64,000 nucleotides of DNA from Flagellimonas algicola (GTDB lineage Bacteria; Bacteroidota; Bacteroidia; Flavobacteriales; Flavobacteriaceae). The stretch lies in assembly GCF_005937185.1 (NCBI RefSeq), contig NZ_VCNI01000002.1:1302001-1366000 (forward strand), read 5' to 3'. Shown piece after piece: positions 8,208 through 17,038 of this stretch (positions are counted from its first letter, which is position 1; every line of letters begins with the position of its first letter). A model generated the notes under the pieces. The model saw nothing but the letters and a program-made list of their open reading frames with translations. It ran no database searches and was not told the origin of the DNA. The translations under genes were made by a program, and so were the position numbers.

Positions 8208-9581
8208 CTAATTTCCTATGGAGTCTGGATTATACCCCAAATAGGGCACCTGGTACTCGTTAAAATGGATGCCATAGGATTTGAGCTCTTCAAGTATAGG
8301 ACGATATACTTCCTTGGCAATGGGAATTTGAACGCCAGGAGTGACAATTTTTTTGTTTAGTATTTGCAGTGCTGCCATGGCAACTGGCAAGCCCACCGTC
8401 TTGGCCATGGCGGTGAAGGTCTGGTTCTCGCCAAGCACCACCATATTGGCATCCAGTTGCTTCTTTTTGCCGTCCAATTCGTATCCAAATTTGTGATACA
8501 TCACAATCATGTCCTTTTCGTCTGGATTTAAGGTCCAGCTATCTTCCAAAATGTACTGTAGCATTTGGGCTGGAGTGGCATTTTTTAAGGGGATTTTCTT
8601 TGAATCATCAAACAGATTGAGTTCAAGCAATTTTCCCCATCGGATGTCGTCTTGGTCTATTTTGAGATAGTGACGTAACTTCAACTCCACAGAATCGGTT
8701 GGCGAATAAGGAAGGAACAGATTCACAAATTCTCGATACGACATCCCTTCGGAATTTTCTACTACATAAGTATCGTCCGTCATGCCCAGCATTACAAAAA
8801 TATGCCATGCCTTGGAGAATCCAACGCGCCTCATGGTGCCTCTAAAAAGAGTCAAGGCATCTTCTAAGCCATAGGCCTCCCGATATTTGAGGGAATCTCT
8901 ATTGGGGTATACCTCAAAATCGCCGTAGCCCTCAATTTCAACCAACTCTGTTCTTCTAAAAATTTTCTGATAGGGTATATACTTGTAAGATCCCTCTTGG
9001 ATAAATTTAGCTGCACCCCCTTGTGCAGCCACCACCACATTACGTGGATTCCAGGTGAACTTATAGCTCCAAAGGTTGGAGTCGTTTTCCGGAGCAACAA
9101 GACCTCCAGTAAAAGATTCGAACAACAGCATTTTTCCACCCTTGTCCCTAATACGGTCTATCACCTCCATGGCACTCATATGATCAATGCCGGGATCCAA
9201 GCCTATTTCGTTCATGAAGACCAATCCATTTTTCTTGGCTTCGGCATCCAGCGCCTCAATTTCCTTGCTAACGTAGGAAGCAGTGACCAAGTGTTTTTTG
9301 TAAACGATACAATCCTGTGCAATTTTGATGTGCATACGAGGCGGAAGCATGGAAATTACCAATGAGGAAACTTCGATGGCTTTTTTTCTGGCATCATCAT
9401 TAAGGATATCAAGTTGGATGACATCGCAATTGGGGTGGGATGCAATTTCACCTGGGATATTTTCTGGACGTAGATCGCCAATAATCAACCTAAGCTGCTC
9501 CTCTGTTGACTTTTTAAGCAGATAATCCAACAAATACGAAGTAGACTTGCCAGCTCCAACGACCAAAATAGTTCGGACCAT
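8208..9581 (-). CDS. Saccharopine dehydrogenase family protein
   Basis: A 457-residue NAD(P)-dependent enzyme. The N-terminal Rossmann fold has VVGAGKSTSYLLDYLL at about residues 6-21. The saccharopine dehydrogenase substrate domain follows, with GLDPGIDHMSAM at about 148 and SFTGGLVAPENDSNLWSYKFTWNPRNV. It resembles the C-terminal (SDH) half of the LKR/SDH enzyme that cleaves saccharopine to glutamate and alpha-aminoadipate semialdehyde. No lysine-ketoglutarate reductase half is fused or adjacent. A linked Lrp-type regulator downstream fits lysine degradation. Exact direction and cofactor are unproven. Confidence 0.88.
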   Translation of the reverse strand: MVRTILVVGAGKSTSYLLDYLLKKSTEEQLRLIIGDLRPENIPGEIASHPNCDVIQLDILNDDARKKAIEVSSLVISMLPPRMHIKIAQDCIVYKKHLVTASYVSKEIEALDAEAKKNGLVFMNEIGLDPGIDHMSAMEVIDRIRDKGGKMLLFESFTGGLVAPENDSNLWSYKFTWNPRNVVVAAQGGAAKFIQEGSYKYIPYQKIFRRTELVEIEGYGDFEVYPNRDSLKYREAYGLEDALTLFRGTMRRVGFSKAWHIFVMLGMTDDTYVVENSEGMSYREFVNLFLPYSPTDSVELKLRHYLKIDQDDIRWGKLLELNLFDDSKKIPLKNATPAQMLQYILEDSWTLNPDEKDMIVMYHKFGYELDGKKKQLDANMVVLGENQTFTAMAKTVGLPVAMAALQILNKKIVTPGVQIPIAKEVYRPILEELKSYGIHFNEYQVPYLGYNPDSIGN

Positions 9582-9591
9582 ACGATTTGGT

Positions 9592-9599
9592 TACTTTTG
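9592..9599 (+). promoter_or_regulatory. Possible -7 promoter element for the DUF423 gene
   Basis: TACTTTTG is an exact TAnnTTTG on the plus strand, 62 bases upstream of the DUF423 ATG. No good -33 element is visible. It lies in the 79-base divergent region next to the saccharopine dehydrogenase start. Confidence 0.4.
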
Positions 9600-9660
9600 A
9601 TTAAAACGGCTACTAAGGTATCAAATTGTTATATTTCTAAAAAAACATAGTTATAAAGTT

Positions 9661-10044
9661 ATGAACAGAACAATATTGTTGGGTGGAATTGTCATGGGTT
9701 TAGTCGCTATAGTTCTGGGTGCTTTTGGCGCCCATGGATTGGAAAGATTGGTATCAGAGGATGCGGTAGATAGTTTTGAGACAGGGGTACGCTACCAAAT
9801 GTACCATGCACTTTTTCTTCTTTTCTTAGGGACATGGAACGCATTAGATCTTAAAAAGCAAAAAACGGTTTTCAGGCTGGTTGTGATTGGGGTTATTCTG
9901 TTTTCAGGATCCATCTATTTATTGTCCATTAATAGTTTGGTGGCTTTTGACTTCAAAACCCTTGCGCTATTGACTCCTCTAGGGGGCACAATTCTCATTT
10001 TTGCATGGGGTATTTTGGCTTACTTTGTTTTGGCTATAAAATAA
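9661..10044 (+). CDS. DUF423 family membrane protein
   Basis: A 127-residue, four-helix inner-membrane protein of the DUF423 (YgdD/YwdK) family. The signature LGAFGAHGL is at about residues 20-28, followed by the TGVRYQMYHALFLLFLGT helix. Two more helices end in GILAYFVLAIK. The biochemical role is unknown. It diverges from saccharopine dehydrogenase and lies 72 bases upstream of pckA, which has its own promoter. Confidence 0.9.
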   Translation: MNRTILLGGIVMGLVAIVLGAFGAHGLERLVSEDAVDSFETGVRYQMYHALFLLFLGTWNALDLKKQKTVFRLVVIGVILFSGSIYLLSINSLVAFDFKTLALLTPLGGTILIFAWGILAYFVLAIK

Positions 10045-10065
10045 GGGAATTAATCACAAAATTGG

Positions 10066-10095
10066 TTTGGTAGCAGTTAGATTTTTCTAGCTTTG
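10066..10095 (+). promoter_or_regulatory. pckA promoter (-33 TTTG, 18 bases, -7 TAGCTTTG)
   Basis: TTTG at 10066-10069 and TAGCTTTG at 10088-10095 match the Bacteroidota consensus. Transcription should begin near 10099, about 18 bases before the pckA ATG at 10117. Confidence 0.7.
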
Positions 10096-10116
10096 TACCA
10101 ATTTTAAAACATCAAA

Positions 10117-11733
10117 ATGGATACCTATACACCAGTTACGAAATCGATTTCGTTAAAGCAGTATGGAATAGCGCACAACAATGTGCATTATCAGTTGTCG
10201 CCCAAAGAGTTACACGGGTTGACGATAGAAAAGAAAATGGGAAAAGAAGCTTCTTCCGGGGCCCTGGCGGTCAATACGGGAGAGTTTACCGGAAGGTCTC
10301 CTATGGACCGATTTATCGTTAAAGACGACATCACCGAGGAAAAAATCTGGTGGGGGAACATCAACATCCCATTTGAACCGGAGAAATTTGATAAATTATA
10401 TGACAAGGTCATTAATTATCTAAACGAAAAGGAACTATTTGTTCGGGATTGTTATGCCTGTGCAGAGGATGACTATAAGCTAAACATTCGGGTAATAAAC
10501 GAGTATCCATGGTCAAACATGTTTGCGTATAACATGTTTATAAGACCAACGGTAGAGGAATTGGAATTTTTTGATCCTGAATGGACCGTGGTAAACGCAC
10601 CGGGCTTTATGGCTGATGCTGAAATTGATGGCACAAGACAACATAATTTTGCCATTCTCAACTTCTCCAGAAAAATAGCCTTAATCGGTGGAACTGGATA
10701 TACAGGAGAGATCAAAAAGGGTATTTTTTCTGCATTGAATTTCATTCTACCGGTCTTTAAAAACACTTTACCAATGCATTGTTCTGCCAATGTGGGAGAC
10801 GATGGGGATACAGCCGTGTTTTTTGGATTGTCCGGGACAGGGAAGACTACGCTTTCTACGGATCCCAATCGTAAACTGATTGGAGATGACGAGCATGGTT
10901 GGACGGCTGAAAATACCGTGTTCAATTTTGAAGGCGGATGTTATGCCAAGGTCATTGATCTTTCTTCAGAAAAGGAACCTGAAATCTATGGTGCCATTAA
11001 GCAAGGTGCCATTTTGGAAAACGTGATTTTGGATGACCAAGGAGTTGTTGATTTTGCAGACACCTCCATCACGCAGAATACAAGGGTAAGCTATCCAATT
11101 TATCATATTGAAAATATCCAGCAACCTTCCATCGGAAAGAATGTTAAGAATATTTTCTTCTTAACAGCCGACGCCTTTGGGGTTTTGCCTCCGATTTCAA
11201 AATTGACACCCGCCCAGGCGGCATACCACTTCATTTCTGGATATACGGCAAAAGTGGCCGGAACGGAAGCAGGGGTGGTTGAGCCCCAACCTTCTTTCTC
11301 GGCCTGTTTTGGAGCCCCTTTTATGCCTTTGCACCCAGCTGTTTATGCTGAGATGTTGAGCAAGAAAATGCAAGAATCAGGTGTGGATGTTTGGCTTATC
11401 AATACTGGATGGACAGGAGGTCCTTATGGGGTGGGCAAACGGATGGAGCTGAAATATACCCGTGCCATGATCAGTGCAGCTCTAAGCGGTGAGTTGGGTC
11501 TTTATAGCTATGACAAGTATCACATTCATTCCGTTTTTGGTGTTGCACAACCCAGGGAATGTCCTGGAGTACCTACTAGTGTATTAAGTCCGCGGGCGAC
11601 CTGGAACGATGATGAGGCTTATTATAAAACAGCCTTTAAGCTGACCAATGCTTTTCGGGAAAACTTTAAAAAGTTTGAGGCCTATGCCAGCGAAGAGATA
11701 AGACGAGGAGGTCCTCAGCGATATGCCTTCTAA
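10117..11733 (+). CDS. pckA: Phosphoenolpyruvate carboxykinase (ATP)
   Basis: A 538-residue soluble enzyme converting oxaloacetate and ATP to phosphoenolpyruvate, CO2 and ADP: the entry step of gluconeogenesis or an anaplerotic step. TGEFTGRSPMDRFIV (about residues 54-68) is the substrate-binding arginine segment. The kinase-1a P-loop GLSGTGKTTLSTDP is at about 237-250, followed by the metal-binding GDDEHGW motif and, near the C-terminus, the YGVGKRM segment. Length is that of the ATP-type family. It has its own promoter and ends at a strong terminator, so it is monocistronic. Confidence 0.97.
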   Translation: MDTYTPVTKSISLKQYGIAHNNVHYQLSPKELHGLTIEKKMGKEASSGALAVNTGEFTGRSPMDRFIVKDDITEEKIWWGNINIPFEPEKFDKLYDKVINYLNEKELFVRDCYACAEDDYKLNIRVINEYPWSNMFAYNMFIRPTVEELEFFDPEWTVVNAPGFMADAEIDGTRQHNFAILNFSRKIALIGGTGYTGEIKKGIFSALNFILPVFKNTLPMHCSANVGDDGDTAVFFGLSGTGKTTLSTDPNRKLIGDDEHGWTAENTVFNFEGGCYAKVIDLSSEKEPEIYGAIKQGAILENVILDDQGVVDFADTSITQNTRVSYPIYHIENIQQPSIGKNVKNIFFLTADAFGVLPPISKLTPAQAAYHFISGYTAKVAGTEAGVVEPQPSFSACFGAPFMPLHPAVYAEMLSKKMQESGVDVWLINTGWTGGPYGVGKRMELKYTRAMISAALSGELGLYSYDKYHIHSVFGVAQPRECPGVPTSVLSPRATWNDDEAYYKTAFKLTNAFRENFKKFEAYASEEIRRGGPQRYAF

Positions 11734-11740
11734 AAGAAAA

Positions 11741-11760
11741 AGCCCCGATTTATCGGGGCT
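11741..11760. terminator. Bidirectional intrinsic terminator after pckA and hemD
   Basis: AGCCCCGA pairs with TCGGGGCT around a 4-base loop. A-rich sequence flanks one side and a run of seven or more T the other. It lies between the convergent pckA (ends 11733) and hemD (ends 11789) genes. Confidence 0.9.
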
Positions 11761-11788
11761 TTTTTTATGTTAAGAATGTAGAATTCTT

Positions 11789-12532
11789 CTATTTGTTCAC
11801 ACTGGTGATGTATTTCTGAAGTGCCATAGTCATGGATGGCGTCTCAGGAGTAGGTGCCTGAATATCTATTCTTAGACCAGCTTCTGTAGCTGCCTTTACC
11901 GTGCTATTTCCAAATACCGCAATTCGAGTATTGTTTTGTTCAAAATCGGGAAAGTTTTTCAACAAGGATTCAATACCTGATGGGCTAAAGAATACCAAAA
12001 CATCATAGTAAACATCCCTAAGATCGGAAAGATCACTGATAACGGTTTTGTAAAAAATTCCTCTTTTCCAATCCACACCCAATTCGTCAAGAGCTTGTGG
12101 AACAATGGTTTTTAAGGTATCCGATGAAGGTAAAAGGAATTTTTCGTCCTTGTATTTTTTGATTAGAGGAACCAATTCAGGAAAGGTTCGCTTACCCACA
12201 TAAATTTTCCGTTTGCGATAAACCACATATTTCTGAAGGTAGTAAGCCACAGCTTCGGACTGACAAAAGTATTTCATGGTATCCGGTACCTTGAATCGCA
12301 TTTCCTCGGCTATTCTAAAGAAATGATCCACAGAATTTCTGCTGGTCAAGATGATGGCGGTAAAATTGTTGAGATCAATTTTTTGCTGCCTTACGGTCTT
12401 TGCCTGAACTCCCTCAACATGAATAAAAGGTCTGAAATCTACCTTTACTTTTTCTTTTTCGATGAGTCGTGAATAGGGGGAATTTTCTATTTTGGGTTCT
12501 GGTTGGGAAACCAAAATTGTCTTTACTTTCAT
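11789..12532 (-). CDS. hemD: Uroporphyrinogen-III synthase
   Basis: A 247-residue two-domain HemD-fold enzyme that cyclises hydroxymethylbilane with inversion of ring D to give uroporphyrinogen III in haem synthesis. Visible marks are FTAIILTSRNSVDHFFRIAEE (first domain), YVGKRTFPELVPLIKKYKDEKFLLPSSD, VFFSPSGIESLLKNFP, and IAVFGNSTVKAATEAGLRIDIQAPTPETPSM near the C-terminus. The family diverges fast, but this last motif block is typical. It lies 6 bases downstream of the DUF4271 gene on the same strand, a pairing usual in Flavobacteriia. Confidence 0.9.
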   Translation of the reverse strand: MKVKTILVSQPEPKIENSPYSRLIEKEKVKVDFRPFIHVEGVQAKTVRQQKIDLNNFTAIILTSRNSVDHFFRIAEEMRFKVPDTMKYFCQSEAVAYYLQKYVVYRKRKIYVGKRTFPELVPLIKKYKDEKFLLPSSDTLKTIVPQALDELGVDWKRGIFYKTVISDLSDLRDVYYDVLVFFSPSGIESLLKNFPDFEQNNTRIAVFGNSTVKAATEAGLRIDIQAPTPETPSMTMALQKYITSVNK

Positions 12533-12538
12533 AAGCTT

Positions 12539-13201
12539 TCAATCTTTAAGATAGCTTCCAACTATTACTAGGGGCGCAATTTCGAGTGTGCAAAGGTACA
12601 AAATAAAATAGAAAAAGTGGGAAATTATGACTTTTTGATGGTTCTTCAACAGCTTGAAGATTCCTATGGCATTAATGGAAATAATTAAGATTAAAGCCGC
12701 ATAAATAACAATCTGGGAGTCCTTATATATGTATACCAATGCAATGTTGGCCACAAACATAACCAGACTACTATGGTTGAGGTAGGAAGTTTTGTTGAAC
12801 AGTAAATCCGTGACCATTCCCTGGGTATTAAAAACAATCCCTTTCCCAAGTTGCAGCAACATTTTTAGTAACTGAAACAACAAGGCACCACCAAATATGA
12901 TGAAGAAACTGTACAGATAATTTTCGGGAGCAATTGGGTAAAAGGTTTTTTGTATCAAGAATAGGAAGAGGGATAAATTGATCAATTGAAAAATCGTCAA
13001 TAAAATATGGAACCAATTCAAAAGTCTCCCCTTTTTATTATAAAGGACTACATACTTATTGTTGAACGGAAGAATCATGAAATTCAGGAACTTGTTTTGA
13101 AACAGATATTTTCCCAAGGCAAGAACCACCATGCTAAAAAATAACACTATGTTCATCCAATCCAATGATTCGACCGTTTTGCTAATGGGTTCCATCTTCA
13201 A
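12539..13201 (-). CDS. DUF4271 family membrane protein
   Basis: A 220-residue multi-pass membrane protein of the Bacteroidota DUF4271 family. About seven hydrophobic helices are spread over the length (around residues 13-30, 60-82, 92-115, 140-160, 165-180, 190-212). The function is unknown; constant linkage to hemD hints at a link with haem or the membrane. Its start overlaps the 3' end of the upstream GT39 gene by 20 bases. ATG 13195 is a possible alternative start. Confidence 0.82.
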   Translation of the reverse strand: MKMEPISKTVESLDWMNIVLFFSMVVLALGKYLFQNKFLNFMILPFNNKYVVLYNKKGRLLNWFHILLTIFQLINLSLFLFLIQKTFYPIAPENYLYSFFIIFGGALLFQLLKMLLQLGKGIVFNTQGMVTDLLFNKTSYLNHSSLVMFVANIALVYIYKDSQIVIYAALILIISINAIGIFKLLKNHQKVIISHFFYFILYLCTLEIAPLVIVGSYLKD

Positions 13202-14852
13202 TTTTTATAGGTGTTCCATTCAGTCCAGGGATTAGGCTTCCGTACCCCAAACCAATTCTAAAATAGCCCGCATTTTCCAGTTTTTCGGACTTTGGGAATT
13301 GAAATTTATAGTAAACCGTATCCTTCGACTTAACAATTGTTTGTTTCGGGCTCACGGGTTCTACCTTAAGCGGGACACTACCCTTTACCTTCTTATAATC
13401 GTCGGTGTAAGCAATAGCATACCTCAAACTGTCCAAGGCAACATCAAAAGGATAGGGATTAAAGACTTTTAGACTCCAATTCCCGTTCTCCGGGTTTTGT
13501 TCCGAAATGCATGCCAATTTACGGAGGGAATAAAAATCATCCATAAACACCCCAAAAAATTGAGTTCCCTTCGCGTTGAGGTAAGAGATATCACCACTCT
13601 TGCGGTACATGGATACCATGGCAATATTTTTACCCCTCACCCTTTCCTCGGAATCGTCAATGGAATATTGATTTTTTCTGTAAAAGGCATTGTTCAATGA
13701 AAATGAGGGTTTTCCAGTATAGAACTCATACATGGGAGCCCTGCGATAAGAATTCTCAAACACAACCGTGGCATCCCCTAATTTGGAATCCAGATCGTTA
13801 ACCCAAGCCTTATTCCCATGGGCTTCATACACTATGGGTAAAAGAGGTTGGTGAACCAACCAGACCCTGGCATAGCACATTAAAATGGCACTTGCAATGC
13901 CCATTCGAAATATCCATTTACGGCTTTTGGCATTTTCAATCAAATGTTTAAAAGCAATGATGGCCAAGGGAATGGAAATGATGATAACCCATTGGGTCTG
14001 TACCCTTCGGTTAAAACTGGATACAAAAAAGAACAGGATAACCCCGTAAGTAAGAAAGCGAAGGGCCTTTGAAAATTTATCAGAGTCTTTATCCTTGATC
14101 AGGGCATAGTATACCCAATAGAACAAGAGTCCAAAAATAGCCACAAGATTAAGGATGTATCCCAAAGTGAATTTTTCAAAAGAATAGGCTTGATTGGGCC
14201 TTTCAAAAAGATGGTATTTAATGGAAACAAAGTCGTGCTCAAACAACCACATAAAATGTGGAACATAGCACAATAAAGCCACCACCACGGCTAACCAAGC
14301 TTTTCCGTTGAACACCAGTTTTATATTCGACAGAAAAACAAAGAGGATGACCAAAACGGCATGGTACTTACTGTACATCAAAGCCGCCATGACCAAGCCT
14401 AATGCGATAGTTGTCCAAATGGAGGGTTTTTCCAGAAACTTTTTATACAGCAGAAGAAACAGGGCTGTAAAGAAGAGCAACGGAGTGTCAGGCAAGGTAA
14501 AGAAACCGTAGGCGTTCATCAAGGTCATTGAGAAAAGGAGCAGGAAGAAGTGCAACACATAATCCTTTTTCTTGGGATGGTCAATAGCTGACCATAATAC
14601 GAGATAGGTGCCAGCAGAGAGTACGCAACTTATGAAACGAACCCCCAATTCGCCATCAAAGAACAAGCTGCTTAGTTTGATGAGGAAGGCCACCATGGGC
14701 GGATGGTCAAAATACCCCCAATCCAAATTTTGGGCATAATACCAGTAATAAGCCTCGTCAAAAATGAGTTCCGTAAAGGATGCTTGAATGAGATTGAGAA
14801 CAAAAAGAGCGGCCAGAAGAAGATAAAACAACCTGGGAAACTTTTGGGTCAT
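13182..14852 (-). CDS. Glycosyltransferase family 39 (PMT/ArnT-like) membrane protein
   Basis: A 556-residue membrane glycosyltransferase of the GT39/PMT_2 superfamily. These enzymes use polyprenyl-phosphate sugars to modify lipid A or proteins on the periplasmic face. FTELIFDEAYYWYYAQNLDWGYFDHPPMVAFLI (about residues 25-58) carries the conserved acidic DE of the first periplasmic loop and the YFDHPP motif. Ten or more helices follow, then a soluble periplasmic C-terminal domain (about 350-556). ATG 14852 gives a clean first helix; the upstream in-frame extension runs through the promoter region and is rejected. The divergent neighbour makes polyprenol-phosphate mannose, a plausible donor. 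The acceptor is unknown. Confidence 0.85.
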   Translation of the reverse strand: MTQKFPRLFYLLLAALFVLNLIQASFTELIFDEAYYWYYAQNLDWGYFDHPPMVAFLIKLSSLFFDGELGVRFISCVLSAGTYLVLWSAIDHPKKKDYVLHFFLLLFSMTLMNAYGFFTLPDTPLLFFTALFLLLYKKFLEKPSIWTTIALGLVMAALMYSKYHAVLVILFVFLSNIKLVFNGKAWLAVVVALLCYVPHFMWLFEHDFVSIKYHLFERPNQAYSFEKFTLGYILNLVAIFGLLFYWVYYALIKDKDSDKFSKALRFLTYGVILFFFVSSFNRRVQTQWVIIISIPLAIIAFKHLIENAKSRKWIFRMGIASAILMCYARVWLVHQPLLPIVYEAHGNKAWVNDLDSKLGDATVVFENSYRRAPMYEFYTGKPSFSLNNAFYRKNQYSIDDSEERVRGKNIAMVSMYRKSGDISYLNAKGTQFFGVFMDDFYSLRKLACISEQNPENGNWSLKVFNPYPFDVALDSLRYAIAYTDDYKKVKGSVPLKVEPVSPKQTIVKSKDTVYYKFQFPKSEKLENAGYFRIGLGYGSLIPGLNGTPIKIEDGTH

Positions 14853-14872
14853 CAATTGGAGTTTAGATGGGC

Positions 14873-14880
14873 CAAAGGTA
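14873..14880 (-). promoter_or_regulatory. -7 promoter element for the GT39-DUF4271-hemD operon
   Basis: On the minus strand the sequence reads TACCTTTG, an exact TAnnTTTG. A transcript would start near 14869, about 17 bases before the ATG at 14852. No convincing -33 element is seen. Confidence 0.55.
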
Positions 14881-14973
14881 CAAATAAAGGTAAATACCCT
14901 AATCGGAACAGTACGAAAACTATGGTCTACCGCTAAGCAGAAAAGCTTATTTTTACACCCTAATTGCGCGCTA

Positions 14974-15702
14974 ATGGTAGATGGCATTGTGATCATACCC
15001 ACCTTCAATGAAATTGAGAACATTGAGGCTATCATAAAAACGGTTTTTGATCTTAAAAAGAACTTCCATGTATTGGTTGTGGACGATAATTCTCCTGATG
15101 GCACTGCACAAAACGTACGCGCACTTCAAGAGCAATTTCCTGAGCGCCTGTTCCTGGAAGTCCGAAAAGAGAAGTCTGGACTGGGAACAGCCTATATTCA
15201 TGGTTTCAAATGGGCCTTGCAAAGGGATTACGATTACATTTTTGAAATGGATGCGGATTTCTCCCATCGCCCTGCCGATCTTTCCCGATTGCACAGAGCG
15301 TGCTTAAACGGTGCGGATGTTGCCATTGGATCCAGATACAAAAAAGGCGTCAATGTGGTGAATTGGCCCTTGTTTCGGATATTACTCAGCTACGGCGCTT
15401 CCTTTTATGTAAAAATTATTACCGGAATGAAAGTGCACGATCCCACAGCCGGTTTTGTTTGCTATCATAGAAAAGTGTTGGAAACCATTGATTTGGACAA
15501 GGTACGGTTTATAGGCTACGCTTTCCAAATTGAAATGAAATACCGCGCCTATCTCAAAAAATTTAAGATCGAAGAAGTCTCTATCATATTCACAGATCGT
15601 GTCAATGGTAAATCCAAGATGAATTCTTCCATAGTCAGGGAGGCCATTTTTGGAGTTATAGCCATGAAGTTCAGAAGTATATTTTTCAAAAAGAGTTTTT
15701 AG
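14974..15702 (+). CDS. Polyprenol monophosphomannose synthase (GT2)
   Basis: A 242-residue GT-A glycosyltransferase of the dolichol-phosphate mannosyltransferase type, without C-terminal membrane helices. It transfers a hexose, typically mannose from GDP-mannose, onto polyprenyl phosphate. IIPTFNEIENIEAII is at the N-terminus, followed by VLVVDDNSPDGTA, EKSGLGTAYIHGFKWAL, and the metal-binding DAD at about residues 93-95 in EMDADFSHRP. It diverges from a GT39 polyprenyl-sugar-dependent transferase, so the two likely form a donor/transferase pair. The dihydroorotase ATG follows one base after its stop. Confidence 0.92.
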   Translation: MVDGIVIIPTFNEIENIEAIIKTVFDLKKNFHVLVVDDNSPDGTAQNVRALQEQFPERLFLEVRKEKSGLGTAYIHGFKWALQRDYDYIFEMDADFSHRPADLSRLHRACLNGADVAIGSRYKKGVNVVNWPLFRILLSYGASFYVKIITGMKVHDPTAGFVCYHRKVLETIDLDKVRFIGYAFQIEMKYRAYLKKFKIEEVSIIFTDRVNGKSKMNSSIVREAIFGVIAMKFRSIFFKKSF

Positions 15703-15703
15703 C

Positions 15704-17038
15704 ATGTCAAAGACCTTACTAAAGAATGCCAAAGTTGTCAATGAAAACCAGATTTTTGAGACTGACATACTTTTGGATGGAGCGTTGATTTCCCGTATTG
15801 ATTCAGATATTTCAGACGAACATGCCCAGGTGATTGATTTGAAAGGAGACCTGTTGCTTCCCGGAATCATTGACGACCAGGTGCACTTTAGGGAACCGGG
15901 TCTTACCCATAAAGGTTCCATTTCCACGGAAAGCAAGGCGGCCATTGCGGGTGGTATTACTACCTTTATGGAACAACCCAATACCAATCCTCAGACCACA
16001 ACAATTGAGAAACTGGAAGAAAAGTTTGCCGTTGCGGCAAAGGATTCTTTTGCTAATTATTCCTTTCTTTTTGGGGGTACCAATGACAATCTGGAGGAAT
16101 TGAAACGTCTGGATAAAAATGCTTGTTCAGGAGTGAAATTGTTTTTGGGCTCCTCCACGGGTAACATGTTAGTGGATAACGAAGAGGTTTTGGAAAAGAT
16201 CTTTACAAACACGGAAATGGTGATTTCTGCACATTGCGAGGATGAAAGCACCATTAGAGCCAGTATGGCCCATTACACCCAGCAATATGGGGATGACATT
16301 CCCATAAAACTCCACCCCATTATCCGAAGTAGTGAAGCCTGCTATCTTTCCTCTTCGAAGGCCATTGCCTTAGCCCAAAAAACTGGGGCTAGACTTCATG
16401 TTTTCCATGTTTCAACTGGAATTGAGACCGATTTGTTTACCAATACCATTCCTTTGGAAGACAAAAAAATCACTTCGGAGGTCTGCATTCACCATTTGTG
16501 GTTTTCAGATGAGGAATACGAAGAAAAGGGCACCTTGATCAAATGGAATCCTGCCGTCAAGACGGCAGCGGACAGGGAAAAACTCTGGGAAGCGCTATTG
16601 GATGACCGTATTGACATTGTGGCCACGGACCATGCCCCGCATACCTTGGAAGAAAAAAATAACCCGTACACCAAAGCGCCATCAGGAGGGCCGCTTGTGC
16701 AGCATGCACTTTTGGCCATGCTGCAAAAAGAAGAGGAAGGCAAAATAGGTCTAGGAAAAATGGTGGAAAAAATGTGCCACAATCCGGCAAAGCTTTTTGA
16801 TTTGGACCGAAGAGGTTTTATTCGGGAAGGTTACTATGCCGATTTGGTACAAGTGAACCGAAATTCACAAAATCCGGTTAAAAAATCCAATATTCTTTAC
16901 AAATGTGGCTGGTCTCCATTTGAAGGTGTTACTTTTGGTTCTGAGATAGTACGGACCTTTGTCAATGGACATTTGGCATTTGACCAAGGTAATTTTAGCA
17001 CCGAACGCAAGGCTAAAAGGTTAACTTTCAATAGATGA
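15704..17038 (+). CDS. pyrC: Dihydroorotase
   Basis: A 444-residue amidohydrolase of the class I dihydroorotase type. It catalyses cyclisation of carbamoyl aspartate to dihydroorotate in pyrimidine synthesis. The metal-binding DDQVHFREPGLTHKG motif is at about residues 51-65, with later conserved histidines in VISAHCED and LHVFHVS. ATDHAPHTLEEK at about 310 carries the catalytic aspartate. The C-terminal beta-sandwich resumes with YADLVQVN. An allantoinase is the nearest alternative. The reading frame overlaps the DUF4296 lipoprotein gene by 4 bases and is likely co-translated with it. Confidence 0.93.
   Translation: MSKTLLKNAKVVNENQIFETDILLDGALISRIDSDISDEHAQVIDLKGDLLLPGIIDDQVHFREPGLTHKGSISTESKAAIAGGITTFMEQPNTNPQTTTIEKLEEKFAVAAKDSFANYSFLFGGTNDNLEELKRLDKNACSGVKLFLGSSTGNMLVDNEEVLEKIFTNTEMVISAHCEDESTIRASMAHYTQQYGDDIPIKLHPIIRSSEACYLSSSKAIALAQKTGARLHVFHVSTGIETDLFTNTIPLEDKKITSEVCIHHLWFSDEEYEEKGTLIKWNPAVKTAADREKLWEALLDDRIDIVATDHAPHTLEEKNNPYTKAPSGGPLVQHALLAMLQKEEEGKIGLGKMVEKMCHNPAKLFDLDRRGFIREGYYADLVQVNRNSQNPVKKSNILYKCGWSPFEGVTFGSEIVRTFVNGHLAFDQGNFSTERKAKRLTFNR

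Noticed and set aside
14853..15104. 84-residue N-terminal extension of the GT39 protein
   Set aside because: It crosses the divergent promoter and the start of the mannosyltransferase gene; the signal-like first helix begins at ATG 14852.
15382..15987. 201-residue minus-strand frame across the mannosyltransferase/pyrC junction
   Set aside because: It is antisense to two well-supported genes.
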